From assembly GCF_009763805.1 (NCBI RefSeq), contig NZ_CP046804.1:2232001-2296000 (forward strand): DNA of 64,000 nt, written 5' to 3'. Every line of letters starts with the position of its first letter. Position 1 is the first letter of the stretch. Below, piece after piece: positions 8,980 to 16,372 of this stretch. The position numbers were made by a program, and so were the translations under genes. The stretch comes from Vibrio cidicii. Lineage in GTDB: Bacteria; Pseudomonadota; Gammaproteobacteria; Enterobacterales; Vibrionaceae. Under the pieces are notes generated by a model that made no database searches, had not been told where the DNA came from, and saw only the letters and a list, made by a program, of their open reading frames with translations.

Positions 8980-9850
8980 TGGGCCTCATCACGCGCCACA
9001 GAGTAGCGAGCACAAAGAAGCAGGAGGAGAGTAAAATAATCGCAGCGCCCGAAGGCAGCGGCCATTGATAAAGCACAGGCAACAGCGTTCCACCCAAGCA
9101 GGCCAAGGTCGCTAACAGTGCCGAAAGCAGCACAAAGTGGCGGTTATCTCGTGCAATCAGACGCGCCGTAGCGCCGGGAATGAGCAGCAGCGCGCCAACC
9201 AGCACAGCGCCAATCACTTTCACCGCCACAATCGTCACTAAGGTGATCATCAGCACAAACAAATAGTCATAAAAGGCGACACTGTGGCCGCGCACTTTCG
9301 CCACATCAGGACTGAGGCAACAAAGCAAAATGCGGTTGTAGGTAAAAAACAGCACCAGTAACACAGCAAAGCAGACCAGAGCCAGCAGCGCGATGTCTTG
9401 CTCGGTCACGGTCAGAATCGAGCCAAACAGCACATTTTCCAGCAAGTGGATGTTGATTTTACGCGCGACGTACATCAGCAGCGCCGCTCCGAGCGCCAGC
9501 GCGCACGACAAAAACACCCCAACCAACGTATCGTACGGGACCTGAGTGCGGCTGCGCACATAGTGCAGCATCAAAGCAAAAATCAGACAGAAGCTGAACA
9601 AGCCGATCATCGGCGATTGCGGATCTTCCCCGAGCAGAATGCCGATGGCGATGCCAGTGATTGCTGCGTGCCCGACCGCTTCGGAAAAAAACGCCAAACG
9701 TTTGGCAATCACCAAAGTGCCTAAGCCGCCCAGCAACGGGCCTAAAATCACAGCAGCCATCAGTGCGTTGAGCATAAAAGCGTACTGAAAACTCTCGGCT
9801 AACCAGCCCTGTTGCACCGCTTCCATCAGCCAAGTTTGCAAACTGCTCAT
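8972..9850 (-). CDS. Metal ABC transporter permease (ZnuB family)
   Basis: 292-residue inner-membrane protein with about eight hydrophobic helices, of the ABC-3 family that moves Zn, Mn or Fe(II). Recognisable family stretches are LAFFSEAVGHAAITGIAIG, LFGSILTVTEQD and IGAVLVGALLLIPGATARL. It overlaps the ATPase gene by the four bases ATGA and the following binding-protein gene by eight. All three ABC components are adjacent, so it should form a complete importer. Being under a Fur box rather than an obvious Zur site argues for iron or iron-related cargo, though a zinc role cannot be excluded. Confidence 0.85.
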   Translation of the reverse strand: MSSLQTWLMEAVQQGWLAESFQYAFMLNALMAAVILGPLLGGLGTLVIAKRLAFFSEAVGHAAITGIAIGILLGEDPQSPMIGLFSFCLIFALMLHYVRSRTQVPYDTLVGVFLSCALALGAALLMYVARKINIHLLENVLFGSILTVTEQDIALLALVCFAVLLVLFFTYNRILLCCLSPDVAKVRGHSVAFYDYLFVLMITLVTIVAVKVIGAVLVGALLLIPGATARLIARDNRHFVLLSALLATLACLGGTLLPVLYQWPLPSGAAIILLSSCFFVLATLWRVMRPNG

Positions 9851-10611
9851 GCCGCTTTTCCTCTTTCGAACAAGCGCTGTTGCGAGTGGTGTTGAAACAA
9901 GCGCTCCAACTTATCGACACTCAACACCTGCTGCACACTGCCAGAATCGACCATGGCACGATTGACCACGTGCACCTGACCTGGCGTGTGTTGCAAAATG
10001 CGTTTGACAGCGGAAATATCGTGATGCACCGCCAGTAACGTTACCCCCTGCGCAACCAGTTGGGCCATCAACTGCTCTAAGTATTGCACCCCTTGTTCGT
10101 CCATACCGGTGGCGGGTTCATCTAAGATCAACAGCTCAGGCTCGTGCCACAAGGCTTGGGCAAACATCACCCGCTGTAGCTCGCCGCCAGAGAGCTGACC
10201 AAGGCGAAAATGGGCGCGTTGCTCCATCCCTACCCGAGCCAGGGTTTGATAGGCCAAAGCTTGATGACTGGCGTAGCTAGGCAGCCATTTTTGCAAAAAC
10301 AGCGGCGCGCGGCTGATGTTCAACAGCATAAAATCGAGCACACTGATCGGCAGGCTGGATTCAAACAGCGCTTTTTGTGGCACATAACCAATGCGCTGCT
10401 TGGCTTCTGAAGGCCAATGCAGGGTGATCTTGCCGTCAAACGGAGTTAACCCCATGATCGAGCGCAGCAACGAGGTTTTGCCCCCGCCGTTCGGCCCCAT
10501 AATCAGATGGCACTGCCCGGCGGCAAAACGATGATTCATCTCGCTCAGCACCGGCTGCTGACCATAGCGCAGCGCCACGCCACACAGTTCAATCTCTGGC
10601 CCGTGTTTCAT
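9847..10611 (-). CDS. Metal ABC transporter ATP-binding protein (ZnuC family)
   Basis: 254-residue ATPase of the same importer. Walker A is GPNGGGKTS, the Q-loop is near YVPQKALF, the ABC signature is LSGGELQRV, Walker B is LLILDEPATGMD, and the switch histidine is in AVHHDIS. All catalytic elements are intact. The start overlaps the stop of the upstream binding-protein gene (ATGA), and its stop overlaps the permease start. Family membership is clear from sequence; the metal is not. Confidence 0.88.
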   Translation of the reverse strand: MKHGPEIELCGVALRYGQQPVLSEMNHRFAAGQCHLIMGPNGGGKTSLLRSIMGLTPFDGKITLHWPSEAKQRIGYVPQKALFESSLPISVLDFMLLNISRAPLFLQKWLPSYASHQALAYQTLARVGMEQRAHFRLGQLSGGELQRVMFAQALWHEPELLILDEPATGMDEQGVQYLEQLMAQLVAQGVTLLAVHHDISAVKRILQHTPGQVHVVNRAMVDSGSVQQVLSVDKLERLFQHHSQQRLFERGKAA

Positions 10612-11534
10612 GCCGACTCTCCGGCGGCCAAGCGACTGGCGTAGCGAATCGCTTCGACTAGTGTCGCGGTGTTTTCGGCCATCTCCCGTTGCACCTTGTC
10701 GCGCTCAAAAGCACCGTGAGTCATATGGGAAAAACGATACAGCTTCACCCCAGTCTCGCGTTCAATGGTTTCGACAAAGCGGTTGGGCATTTCCAACTCG
10801 TAAAAAAGTACGTTAATGCCAGAGCGACGGATTTTTTCGATCGTCTCTTGCAGTTGGCTTGCGCTGGGCTCGACACCGTGAGCAGGCTCGATCACCGCAC
10901 TCACTTCAATCCCAAACTCTTGCAGGAAATAGTTGTAGGCGTTGTGCGTGGTGGCCACTTTCAGCGCCTGCACATTGGCATCGCTCAGTTGTTGCATCGC
11001 CTGAAACTTCATTTGTCTCATCTGCTTGGCAAACTGGCGCGCGTTGGCAAGATAAAATGCGCCGTTGGCAGCATCTAACTTCGCCAGCTCTTGTGCGATG
11101 GTGTAGACCTTTTGAATCGAGGTTGCGATGCCAACGAAAGTGTGCGGGTTTTTCGCCCCGCTGCCGACGCTCGCCCCCATTGCCGCAAGCAGTGGCACAT
11201 TTTGATTGGCATAGATGACCGCCAAGTCGTTACGCTGCGCCGCATCAAGCACTTTGATCGCATAGTCGTCATGGCCAATGCCATTAACGACAATCACATC
11301 CATTTGCTGCAAACGCAGCAGATCCGCGGGCTGCGGTTGATAGTTGTGCGCATTAAAGCCTTCGTCCACCAGCGGCAGAACCTGCGCTTTATCTTCAACT
11401 ATGGTCGAGACATAGCTGTAGTAAGGGTGCAAGGTAATACCGATAGTCAACTTATCACTTGCCGTGGCTGTCCCAATGAACAGCAAAGCAAAACAAAGCG
11501 TCGCCGCTCGGCGCATTAGTGGAAGGTATCGCAT
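10608..11534 (-). CDS. Metal ABC transporter substrate-binding protein (ZnuA/PsaA family)
   Basis: 308-residue periplasmic protein. Start MRYLPLMRRAATLCFALLFI at 11534 gives a signal peptide ending TATA or ATAS; GGAG lies about 12 bases upstream, and the stop of the previous gene is 14 bases away. Possible ligands in family positions are His in ITLHPYYSYV, His in NPHTFVG, His in THNAYNYF and Glu/His in EPAHGVEPS. It lacks the long His/Asp-rich loop of zinc-specific ZnuA, which leaves Mn, Fe(II) or another ligand possible. It is encoded directly before the ATPase with a 4-base overlap. Confidence 0.82.
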   Translation of the reverse strand: MRYLPLMRRAATLCFALLFIGTATASDKLTIGITLHPYYSYVSTIVEDKAQVLPLVDEGFNAHNYQPQPADLLRLQQMDVIVVNGIGHDDYAIKVLDAAQRNDLAVIYANQNVPLLAAMGASVGSGAKNPHTFVGIATSIQKVYTIAQELAKLDAANGAFYLANARQFAKQMRQMKFQAMQQLSDANVQALKVATTHNAYNYFLQEFGIEVSAVIEPAHGVEPSASQLQETIEKIRRSGINVLFYELEMPNRFVETIERETGVKLYRFSHMTHGAFERDKVQREMAENTATLVEAIRYASRLAAGESA

Positions 11535-11548
11535 CGAGTCATTTCTCC

Positions 11549-12136
11549 TCAGTGAACATGCGGTTGCGGTGACCAGCGTTTCCAGCCGGTCAAGATCCAT
11601 TGCTGAGGTGCGTGAGTGGCAAAATCAGCGCGATTAGGGGCACTGTCGTCAGGCAGAAACCAGATTTGCACTTGCTGATCTTCGTCATACCAGAGCAGCA
11701 CATGCCCGGTGCCCTGCGCACGAGTCGATTGCCCAAGATAGCCCTGAGTCAACCGCTGCCATTGGTGTGCACCAAGAAACTGCCAACTGGCATCGGTGGC
11801 AAAAGGCGCGATCCCTTGCTCGGCAAGCCATGCGACATCGGGCAGTTGCCCGTGGCTTTGCCAGTAGTCGCGCAGCTCATAATCGGCCAGTGACAGCTCT
11901 GTCACTACGCTTTTCTGCTTCTCGTTCAAGGCTTCACTAGGCAACTGCCAAGTGGGCGCATCGAGTGAAAGTGCCTGCTCTGCCGAGTAAAAAATGCGCA
12001 GGGACAACCACGCGCAGAGTAAGATCAGCGCTATCGCAGCAACAACCCAGCGCGTCTCTTGGTCGCCGCGGTTTGCGCGCACTGGCACACTAATGGCGCT
12101 GCTCTGTGGCTTTTCTATCTCAAAGCTCAACGCCAT
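11549..12136 (-). CDS. DUF6162-like membrane-anchored protein
   Basis: 195-residue protein with a short cytoplasmic N terminus, one hydrophobic helix (VVAAIALILLCAWLSLRIFY at about residues 31-50) and a periplasmic domain rich in tryptophan. I recall the DUF6162 name for proteins next to metal ABC transporters; no function is known to me. Start ATG at 12136 overlaps the 3' end of the upstream gene by 17 bases. Longer in-frame starts up to 12169 exist but extend further into the neighbour. The single anchor and the position just before the binding protein suggest an accessory of the importer, which is inference. Confidence 0.6.
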   Translation of the reverse strand: MALSFEIEKPQSSAISVPVRANRGDQETRWVVAAIALILLCAWLSLRIFYSAEQALSLDAPTWQLPSEALNEKQKSVVTELSLADYELRDYWQSHGQLPDVAWLAEQGIAPFATDASWQFLGAHQWQRLTQGYLGQSTRAQGTGHVLLWYDEDQQVQIWFLPDDSAPNRADFATHAPQQWILTGWKRWSPQPHVH

Positions 12137-12416
12137 CCACCTCAACCGCGGACTCATGCCCCGGATCAAAGACGATGTAATAGTCGCCGCTTGGTAGGGT
12201 GAAAATCACGTTTGATCTCTCGTCCGTCTTTTGGCTCTCAAGCAGCACATCGTCGTAGCTAAAGAGGCGAATGGTTTCGTTGCTGGCAGCGCTGCCATCG
12301 CTGTAGCCCGCCTGACAGTGAATTTCATTGCCTTGTTTGCTGCACTCCATCAAAGGAAAGTGCGCCAATGCATTGGCACTGAACATCGCCATAGCGAATG
12401 TAAAACCCACGCGCAT
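12120..12416 (-). CDS. Small periplasmic protein of the metal operon
   Basis: 98-residue protein with a signal peptide (MRVGFTFAMAMFSANALA) followed by HFPLMECSKQGNEIHCQAGY. The mature form begins with a histidine and contains two cysteines that could form a disulfide or bind metal. The remainder (SGDYYIVFDPGHESAVEVDG) looks like a small beta-sandwich, reminiscent of a minimal DUF4198 domain like its upstream neighbour. Start ATG at 12416 overlaps the previous stop as TGATG. No known function. Its conserved position inside a tightly overlapping operon is the main reason to believe it is real. Confidence 0.65.
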   Translation of the reverse strand: MRVGFTFAMAMFSANALAHFPLMECSKQGNEIHCQAGYSDGSAASNETIRLFSYDDVLLESQKTDERSNVIFTLPSGDYYIVFDPGHESAVEVDGVEL

Positions 12417-13237
12417 CACTTCAACACCACTTCAAAGGTCAGATGAATGCTAGAGCGCGCTTCATCGGCCATCGCATCATTGCTCAGTGGGCTGGTGTGT
12501 CCAGCGATCAGCAGATAGCGACCCGCTTTGCTTGGGGTAAAACGTACTTTTCCGTCTTGATCGCTACGCAAGATCACCGCCTCTTGCTGGTTACGGTATA
12601 AAGTGCCGTCTTGGCGAATTTCCGCTTCCACACCCGCTTGTGGTTGACCATTAAAGAAGAACTGCATCTCGATTGGCTCGCCTTCAATCATGTCTGCCGG
12701 GTGAGTTACTGGCACCAGTTCCAGATAGCGATTTTCCAAGGCGAACACTTGTGTTGAGGGCTGATTGACCGTCACATACGCTTCGGTGCGATTAAACATC
12801 AGGGTACTTTTGACATTTTGTGCCCCTTCAGGCAACTGCGCGGCGCGGTCAGCTTTACTGGCGCGAATGCGGCGCGCCGTTTCACGTTTGCCGATGGTGT
12901 AACTGGTGAAGTACATCGGTTCGCCCGTCAGCACCAGCTTGTGTGTACCGGCTTCGCTAAAGAAAAAATCAAAGCTGGATTTGCGCTTAAATTTGGCGCT
13001 AAAGGCAAAACGCTCGCGCTTGCCAGAAGGCGTGAGCACATAGCCGGAATCCACACTCAGCGGCTTATCAAACACAAACGTGCCGTGCGAAGCTGTCGCG
13101 TCAGTGGTGATCCAATCGCCCTCTTGTGAAGAGATGCTGAACTCGCTCGGCAGCAGCCAGCGCGGATGGGCCGAAGCAGCGCCAGAGGTCAGTGCTGCCA
13201 GCAGAAGTAAACTGGTCGAAAATTTACGGTTAAACAT
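12416..13237 (-). CDS. DUF4198 family periplasmic protein
   Basis: 273-residue secreted protein. The signal peptide ends near ASA and the mature form begins HPRWLLPSEFSISSQEGDW, the typical DUF4198 start with an N-terminal His. It continues with beta-rich segments and a C-terminal transthyretin-like fold (DQDGKVRFTPSKAGRYLLIAGH). DUF4198 proteins are commonly encoded beside TonB receptors and metal transporters and are thought to take part in periplasmic metal handling; direct evidence is sparse. TGATG coupling to the following gene supports one operon. Confidence 0.78.
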   Translation of the reverse strand: MFNRKFSTSLLLLAALTSGAASAHPRWLLPSEFSISSQEGDWITTDATASHGTFVFDKPLSVDSGYVLTPSGKRERFAFSAKFKRKSSFDFFFSEAGTHKLVLTGEPMYFTSYTIGKRETARRIRASKADRAAQLPEGAQNVKSTLMFNRTEAYVTVNQPSTQVFALENRYLELVPVTHPADMIEGEPIEMQFFFNGQPQAGVEAEIRQDGTLYRNQQEAVILRSDQDGKVRFTPSKAGRYLLIAGHTSPLSNDAMADEARSSIHLTFEVVLK

Positions 13238-13285
13238 AATCCTTTCCTATTGATGAATGGTTGCTCACGAGCCGCTGGTTGCGGC

Positions 13286-13795
13286 TTAAGGCTGGTAAGA
13301 GAGGCGAACTTGGCCCGTTTCATGCGTCGCATCGAGTTGATAGTTGACTGGCGCTTGGCTTAGGTTCATCGGCTGGCGGATCACGTCTCGCCCGCCATGT
13401 TCGCGCACCACTTCGGCAAAGAAATGATACTGGCCGTGCGCAAGCTCGTTACCTTGCTGATCTTTGCCATCCCATTGCAGGCGGTATTGCCCGGCAGGTC
13501 GAGTGGCCGAAGTGATGGCATCCACCAACTCACGATCGTAACGGCCCACTTTTCGCCACCACTGACGCAAGTCTTTCAGCCAGGTATCGTCTTTTTGCCA
13601 CAGCGCAACGGTGCGTACTGGCTGGCCTTGGTCGTCCTCAATCCACACCGCGACATACGGTCTGGCGTACATCCCCCCCTCGATTTTTGGCAAGCTAAAC
13701 TCAATCTCTAGCGTGCCAAGGGACTTAGCCTGTAGCGGCGAACAAAACGCCGCCAGCAGAAGCAAGGCGCAGCTTTGCTTGATTAATCCTTTCAT
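13286..13795 (-). CDS. DUF2271 family periplasmic protein
   Basis: 169-residue secreted protein with a signal peptide ending LQA. The domain has the family features PYVAVWIEDDQGQPVRTVALW, LKDLRQWWRKVG and SATRPAGQYRLQWDGKDQQG. DUF2271 genes are usually paired with PepSY-TM and DUF4198 genes, exactly as here (PepSY upstream by 28 bases, DUF4198 downstream by 48). Function unknown; a role in periplasmic metal or redox handling linked to the PepSY protein is inferred from the recurring neighbourhood. Confidence 0.8.
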   Translation of the reverse strand: MKGLIKQSCALLLLAAFCSPLQAKSLGTLEIEFSLPKIEGGMYARPYVAVWIEDDQGQPVRTVALWQKDDTWLKDLRQWWRKVGRYDRELVDAITSATRPAGQYRLQWDGKDQQGNELAHGQYHFFAEVVREHGGRDVIRQPMNLSQAPVNYQLDATHETGQVRLSYQP

Positions 13796-13823
13796 ACTTT
13801 TCCTATTGCATTATTTGCGTGCG

Positions 13824-14450
13824 TTATGGCACCAGCCAAACGTAAACCGCCACCGTCAATACCAACCCAGCCGAGCACCAGCGCAGTGCATAGCTCAAGG
13901 TGCTTTTTTTCGGCAGCAGCAACGCCACGCCAGAGAAGATAAACACCAACATCAGCAGCGCCGATGCATCGATCAGCCACTTCCAAGCTTCACCGCTGTG
14001 ACGACCTTTGTGCAGATCGTTCAAACGTGCGACCCAGCCATAATCGGTAATATCGAGCTCTGCCTGCGTGCTCACCAAGTCGATAAACAGCGCCGCGCTG
14101 TAACCGGGCGCATTAAAGCTGGCACTCACCTCGCCCTGTTTAAGCGTGTCACCTTCGTATCGGCTATAGATATCCAGATCCGACATCGCGCCCGGTATAA
14201 ACGTCTGCTCGGTTAAAAATTGCGCTAAGATGCGTTTATCGACGGCCACTTGGCCATTTTGAAACAGCAGTTCCTGAGGAATGCTCAACTGCACAGAAGA
14301 AGATTGAGGTTGACTGGACACGAACAGATCTGGGCGATTCAAGGTGATGCCCGTCAGCGCAAAAAACAGCATCAAGCCAAGCAAGGCCATGGAAACGTAG
14401 ATGTGCAGGCGGCGAGCCCACAGCTGAAAGGCGCGGTGTTTATAAAACAT
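13824..14450 (-). CDS. PepSY-domain transmembrane protein
   Basis: 208-residue inner-membrane protein, first gene of the eight-gene operon. Helices are at about residues 16-36 (VSMALLGLMLFFALTGITLN), 162-180 (LLMLVFIFSGVALLL) and 188-206. A periplasmic PepSY-like domain lies between the first two. Histidines in LHIYVS and LNDLHKGRHSG lie near the membrane ends, as in PepSY proteins proposed to act as membrane reductases for ferric siderophores. The start follows a Fur box by about 40 bases. Reductive iron release is inference from family relatives. Confidence 0.78.
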   Translation of the reverse strand: MFYKHRAFQLWARRLHIYVSMALLGLMLFFALTGITLNRPDLFVSSQPQSSSVQLSIPQELLFQNGQVAVDKRILAQFLTEQTFIPGAMSDLDIYSRYEGDTLKQGEVSASFNAPGYSAALFIDLVSTQAELDITDYGWVARLNDLHKGRHSGEAWKWLIDASALLMLVFIFSGVALLLPKKSTLSYALRWCSAGLVLTVAVYVWLVP

Positions 14451-14480
14451 AATCGGCGAGCAACAAACATAATTGGCCCA

Positions 14481-14530
14481 AAGCTATATGATAATCACTA
14501 TCACTTGTATTTAATTTACATTATTTACGT
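14481..14530 (-). promoter_or_regulatory. Operon promoter: Fur box plus GTAAA direct repeats
   Basis: GATAATCACTATC (14490-14502) resembles a Fur box. Two GTAAA direct repeats (plus-strand TTTAC at 14515 and 14524, 9 bases apart) lie upstream. The 50 bases match the receptor promoter 5861-5910 at 40 positions without gaps, suggesting common control by Fur and by the local response regulator. Confidence 0.6.
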
Positions 14531-14606
14531 TTGCCGCACTGCTCGCTGTGAAGGATAACAATAGGTGCTAAGACCATCTGGGAGGAAAAACACCGGACAA
14601 GAGGGG

Positions 14607-14641
14607 AAAAGGCGCTCTACCTCAGATACAAGAGATAGAGC
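14607..14641 (-). terminator. Terminator of yacL
   Basis: On the minus strand GGTGCTCTATCTC pairs imperfectly with GAGGTAGAGCGCC and is followed by TTTTC, a few bases past the yacL stop. Confidence 0.6.
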
Positions 14642-14651
14642 ACCGAAAAGA

Positions 14652-15018
14652 TTAGCGTTGAATAAACGCCAGCCATTGCAGCATCAGTTGTTCAAAATCT
14701 TCTAAGCCGCAACAGGCGATACTTTCGCTCTCATACAACTCAAACTCGCTCTCTTGGTCGTCGTATGCCATCAGCAAGACGTTGTCTTGAATGGTCACTT
14801 CATCACCACAAATGAGCAGACTGATCTCGGGGCCCGTTTCTGCTCCACTCTTTCGCGCTGTTGGCTCGGGCCTGCGCAAGCAAAGCCAGTACCTCTCGAA
14901 CTTTAGCCTGATCTTTACCTATCTCCTCTTGCACCCAGCGGCCGAGGATTTCATGACCCATTGAACAATGACAGTAGTAGCTGCCGTCCAGCGTGTTTTT
15001 CTTAAATTCGTAATCCAT
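14652..15018 (-). CDS. yacL: UPF0231 family protein YacL (apparent 1-base frameshift)
   Basis: Small conserved gammaproteobacterial protein of unknown function, encoded next to acnB in E. coli. The first part [20 protein letters not shown] matches the MDYEF start and MGHE motif of YacL. The C-terminal part contains [16 protein letters not shown] and [10 protein letters not shown], also family features. The parts are in different frames, broken at GTTTC 14836-14840 (sense GAAAC). Removing one A joins [20 protein letters not shown] and yields 121 residues against 120 in E. coli. This is one of ten identical GAAC to GAAAC breaks in the window. The gene is divergent from cdaR with only about 70 bases between starts. 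Confidence 0.85.
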
Positions 15019-15088
15019 GTTTTTCTCTGTTGATAACGAGATCAGGTACTATTATCGACAAATTGCCACTTGGACTCCACTCTCAAGC

Positions 15089-16285
15089 ATGAAACTGAAC
15101 GAAACTATTGCACGGCAAATTGTCGAACGCACCATGAAGATCATCCCCTATTCGGTCAATGTGATGGACGATCAAGGGAGAATTATTGGTTCGGGGGACC
15201 TATCCCGTCTGCAACAAAAACATGAAGGTGCCGTGCTCGCGATTACGGAATGTCGAGTGGTTGAGATCGACCAAGCCACCGCCAGCCATCTCAAAGGGGT
15301 TAAACCCGGAATCAACTTGCCGATCCTCTTTCTCGATCAAGTGATTGGCGTCATTGGCATATCAGGCACACCAGACGAAGTGAAGCATTATGGTGAACTG
15401 GTTAAGATGACCGCAGAGCTCATCGTTGAGCAAGCTGCCCTCATGTCTCAAGTGCAATGGAACAAGCGACACAGGGAAGAACTGGTCCTGCAACTTATCT
15501 CTGGCGCGACGCTGAATGACAATCAGCTGAACTCCATCGCTGAGCGACTTGGCTTAAATTTGAGTGAGCCAAGAATTGCTGCGGTGGTCAAGGTTTTTCC
15601 CGATAAACAAACCTCGCTCTCGTTGGAGCACTTACAACAGATCGTTCACCTACTTGAGTATCCTGAACGTGACAACCTGGTTGGTATTTTATCTGTCTCC
15701 AATAACGAAGTGGTGGTGCTAAAACCGATAAGCCTCACCGACCACGGTTGGTCCAAAGAGGTGGAAACCAAACGCATCAACCAGCTGCTAAAGCGGGTAA
15801 GTAAAGAAGGGAGCTTCTCAATCAAAATTGCGCTCGGAGACTACTTTGAGGGATTGGCAGGATTAGCCCAATCTTTTGAAACCGCCAAACTCACGATGCA
15901 ATTGATGGCTGAGCAATCTGGCACGGTTTTCTTCTACCAAGATCATAAGCTAGCTGTGTTGATGAGCGATCTCCTTTCACAACCTTGGAAAGCCGAACAA
16001 TTGCAGGCTCCCCTGCTGAAACTGCAAAAAAACGACAGCAAAGGCGTGCTGCTCAAAACCCTCACCGCGTATTTTGCTCAGAACTGTGATGCATGTCGAA
16101 CTTGCCAAGCGCTTCATATCCATCGTAATACCCTCCGCTATCGAATTGAAAAGATTGAAGATATAACATCATTAAATTTCAATAGCTTAAACAACACCTT
16201 CCAACTCTATATCGCGCTAGAGTTGTTCTCCTCAAAACAGAGAAATTGTGCAATTGCACAAAAAACAAAGCCGTTAGCTGGGTGA
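15089..16285 (+). CDS. cdaR: Carbohydrate diacid regulator (CdaR/SdaR type)
   Basis: 398-residue activator of sugar-diacid/glycerate catabolism. The N-terminal diacid recognition domain (about 1-135) reads IVERTMKIIPYSVNVMD and later IIGSGDLSRLQQKHEGA, close to E. coli CdaR. A central GGDEF-like region follows. The C-terminal PucR-type HTH contains ALHIHRNTLRYRIEKIEDIT. Start ATG at 15089 aligns with the family N terminus. It lies immediately before a GntP-type permease and a glycerate kinase on the same strand, so it most likely activates them in response to glycerate, as CdaR does in E. coli. Confidence 0.87.
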   Translation: MKLNETIARQIVERTMKIIPYSVNVMDDQGRIIGSGDLSRLQQKHEGAVLAITECRVVEIDQATASHLKGVKPGINLPILFLDQVIGVIGISGTPDEVKHYGELVKMTAELIVEQAALMSQVQWNKRHREELVLQLISGATLNDNQLNSIAERLGLNLSEPRIAAVVKVFPDKQTSLSLEHLQQIVHLLEYPERDNLVGILSVSNNEVVVLKPISLTDHGWSKEVETKRINQLLKRVSKEGSFSIKIALGDYFEGLAGLAQSFETAKLTMQLMAEQSGTVFFYQDHKLAVLMSDLLSQPWKAEQLQAPLLKLQKNDSKGVLLKTLTAYFAQNCDACRTCQALHIHRNTLRYRIEKIEDITSLNFNSLNNTFQLYIALELFSSKQRNCAIAQKTKPLAG

Positions 16286-16372
16286 AATTTGTTGTAACGA
16301 CTAAAGACCCGATCAGATTCCATCTCTATATTCGAGCAAAAAATACTCTTATCAATAATATGGAAATGGAAC

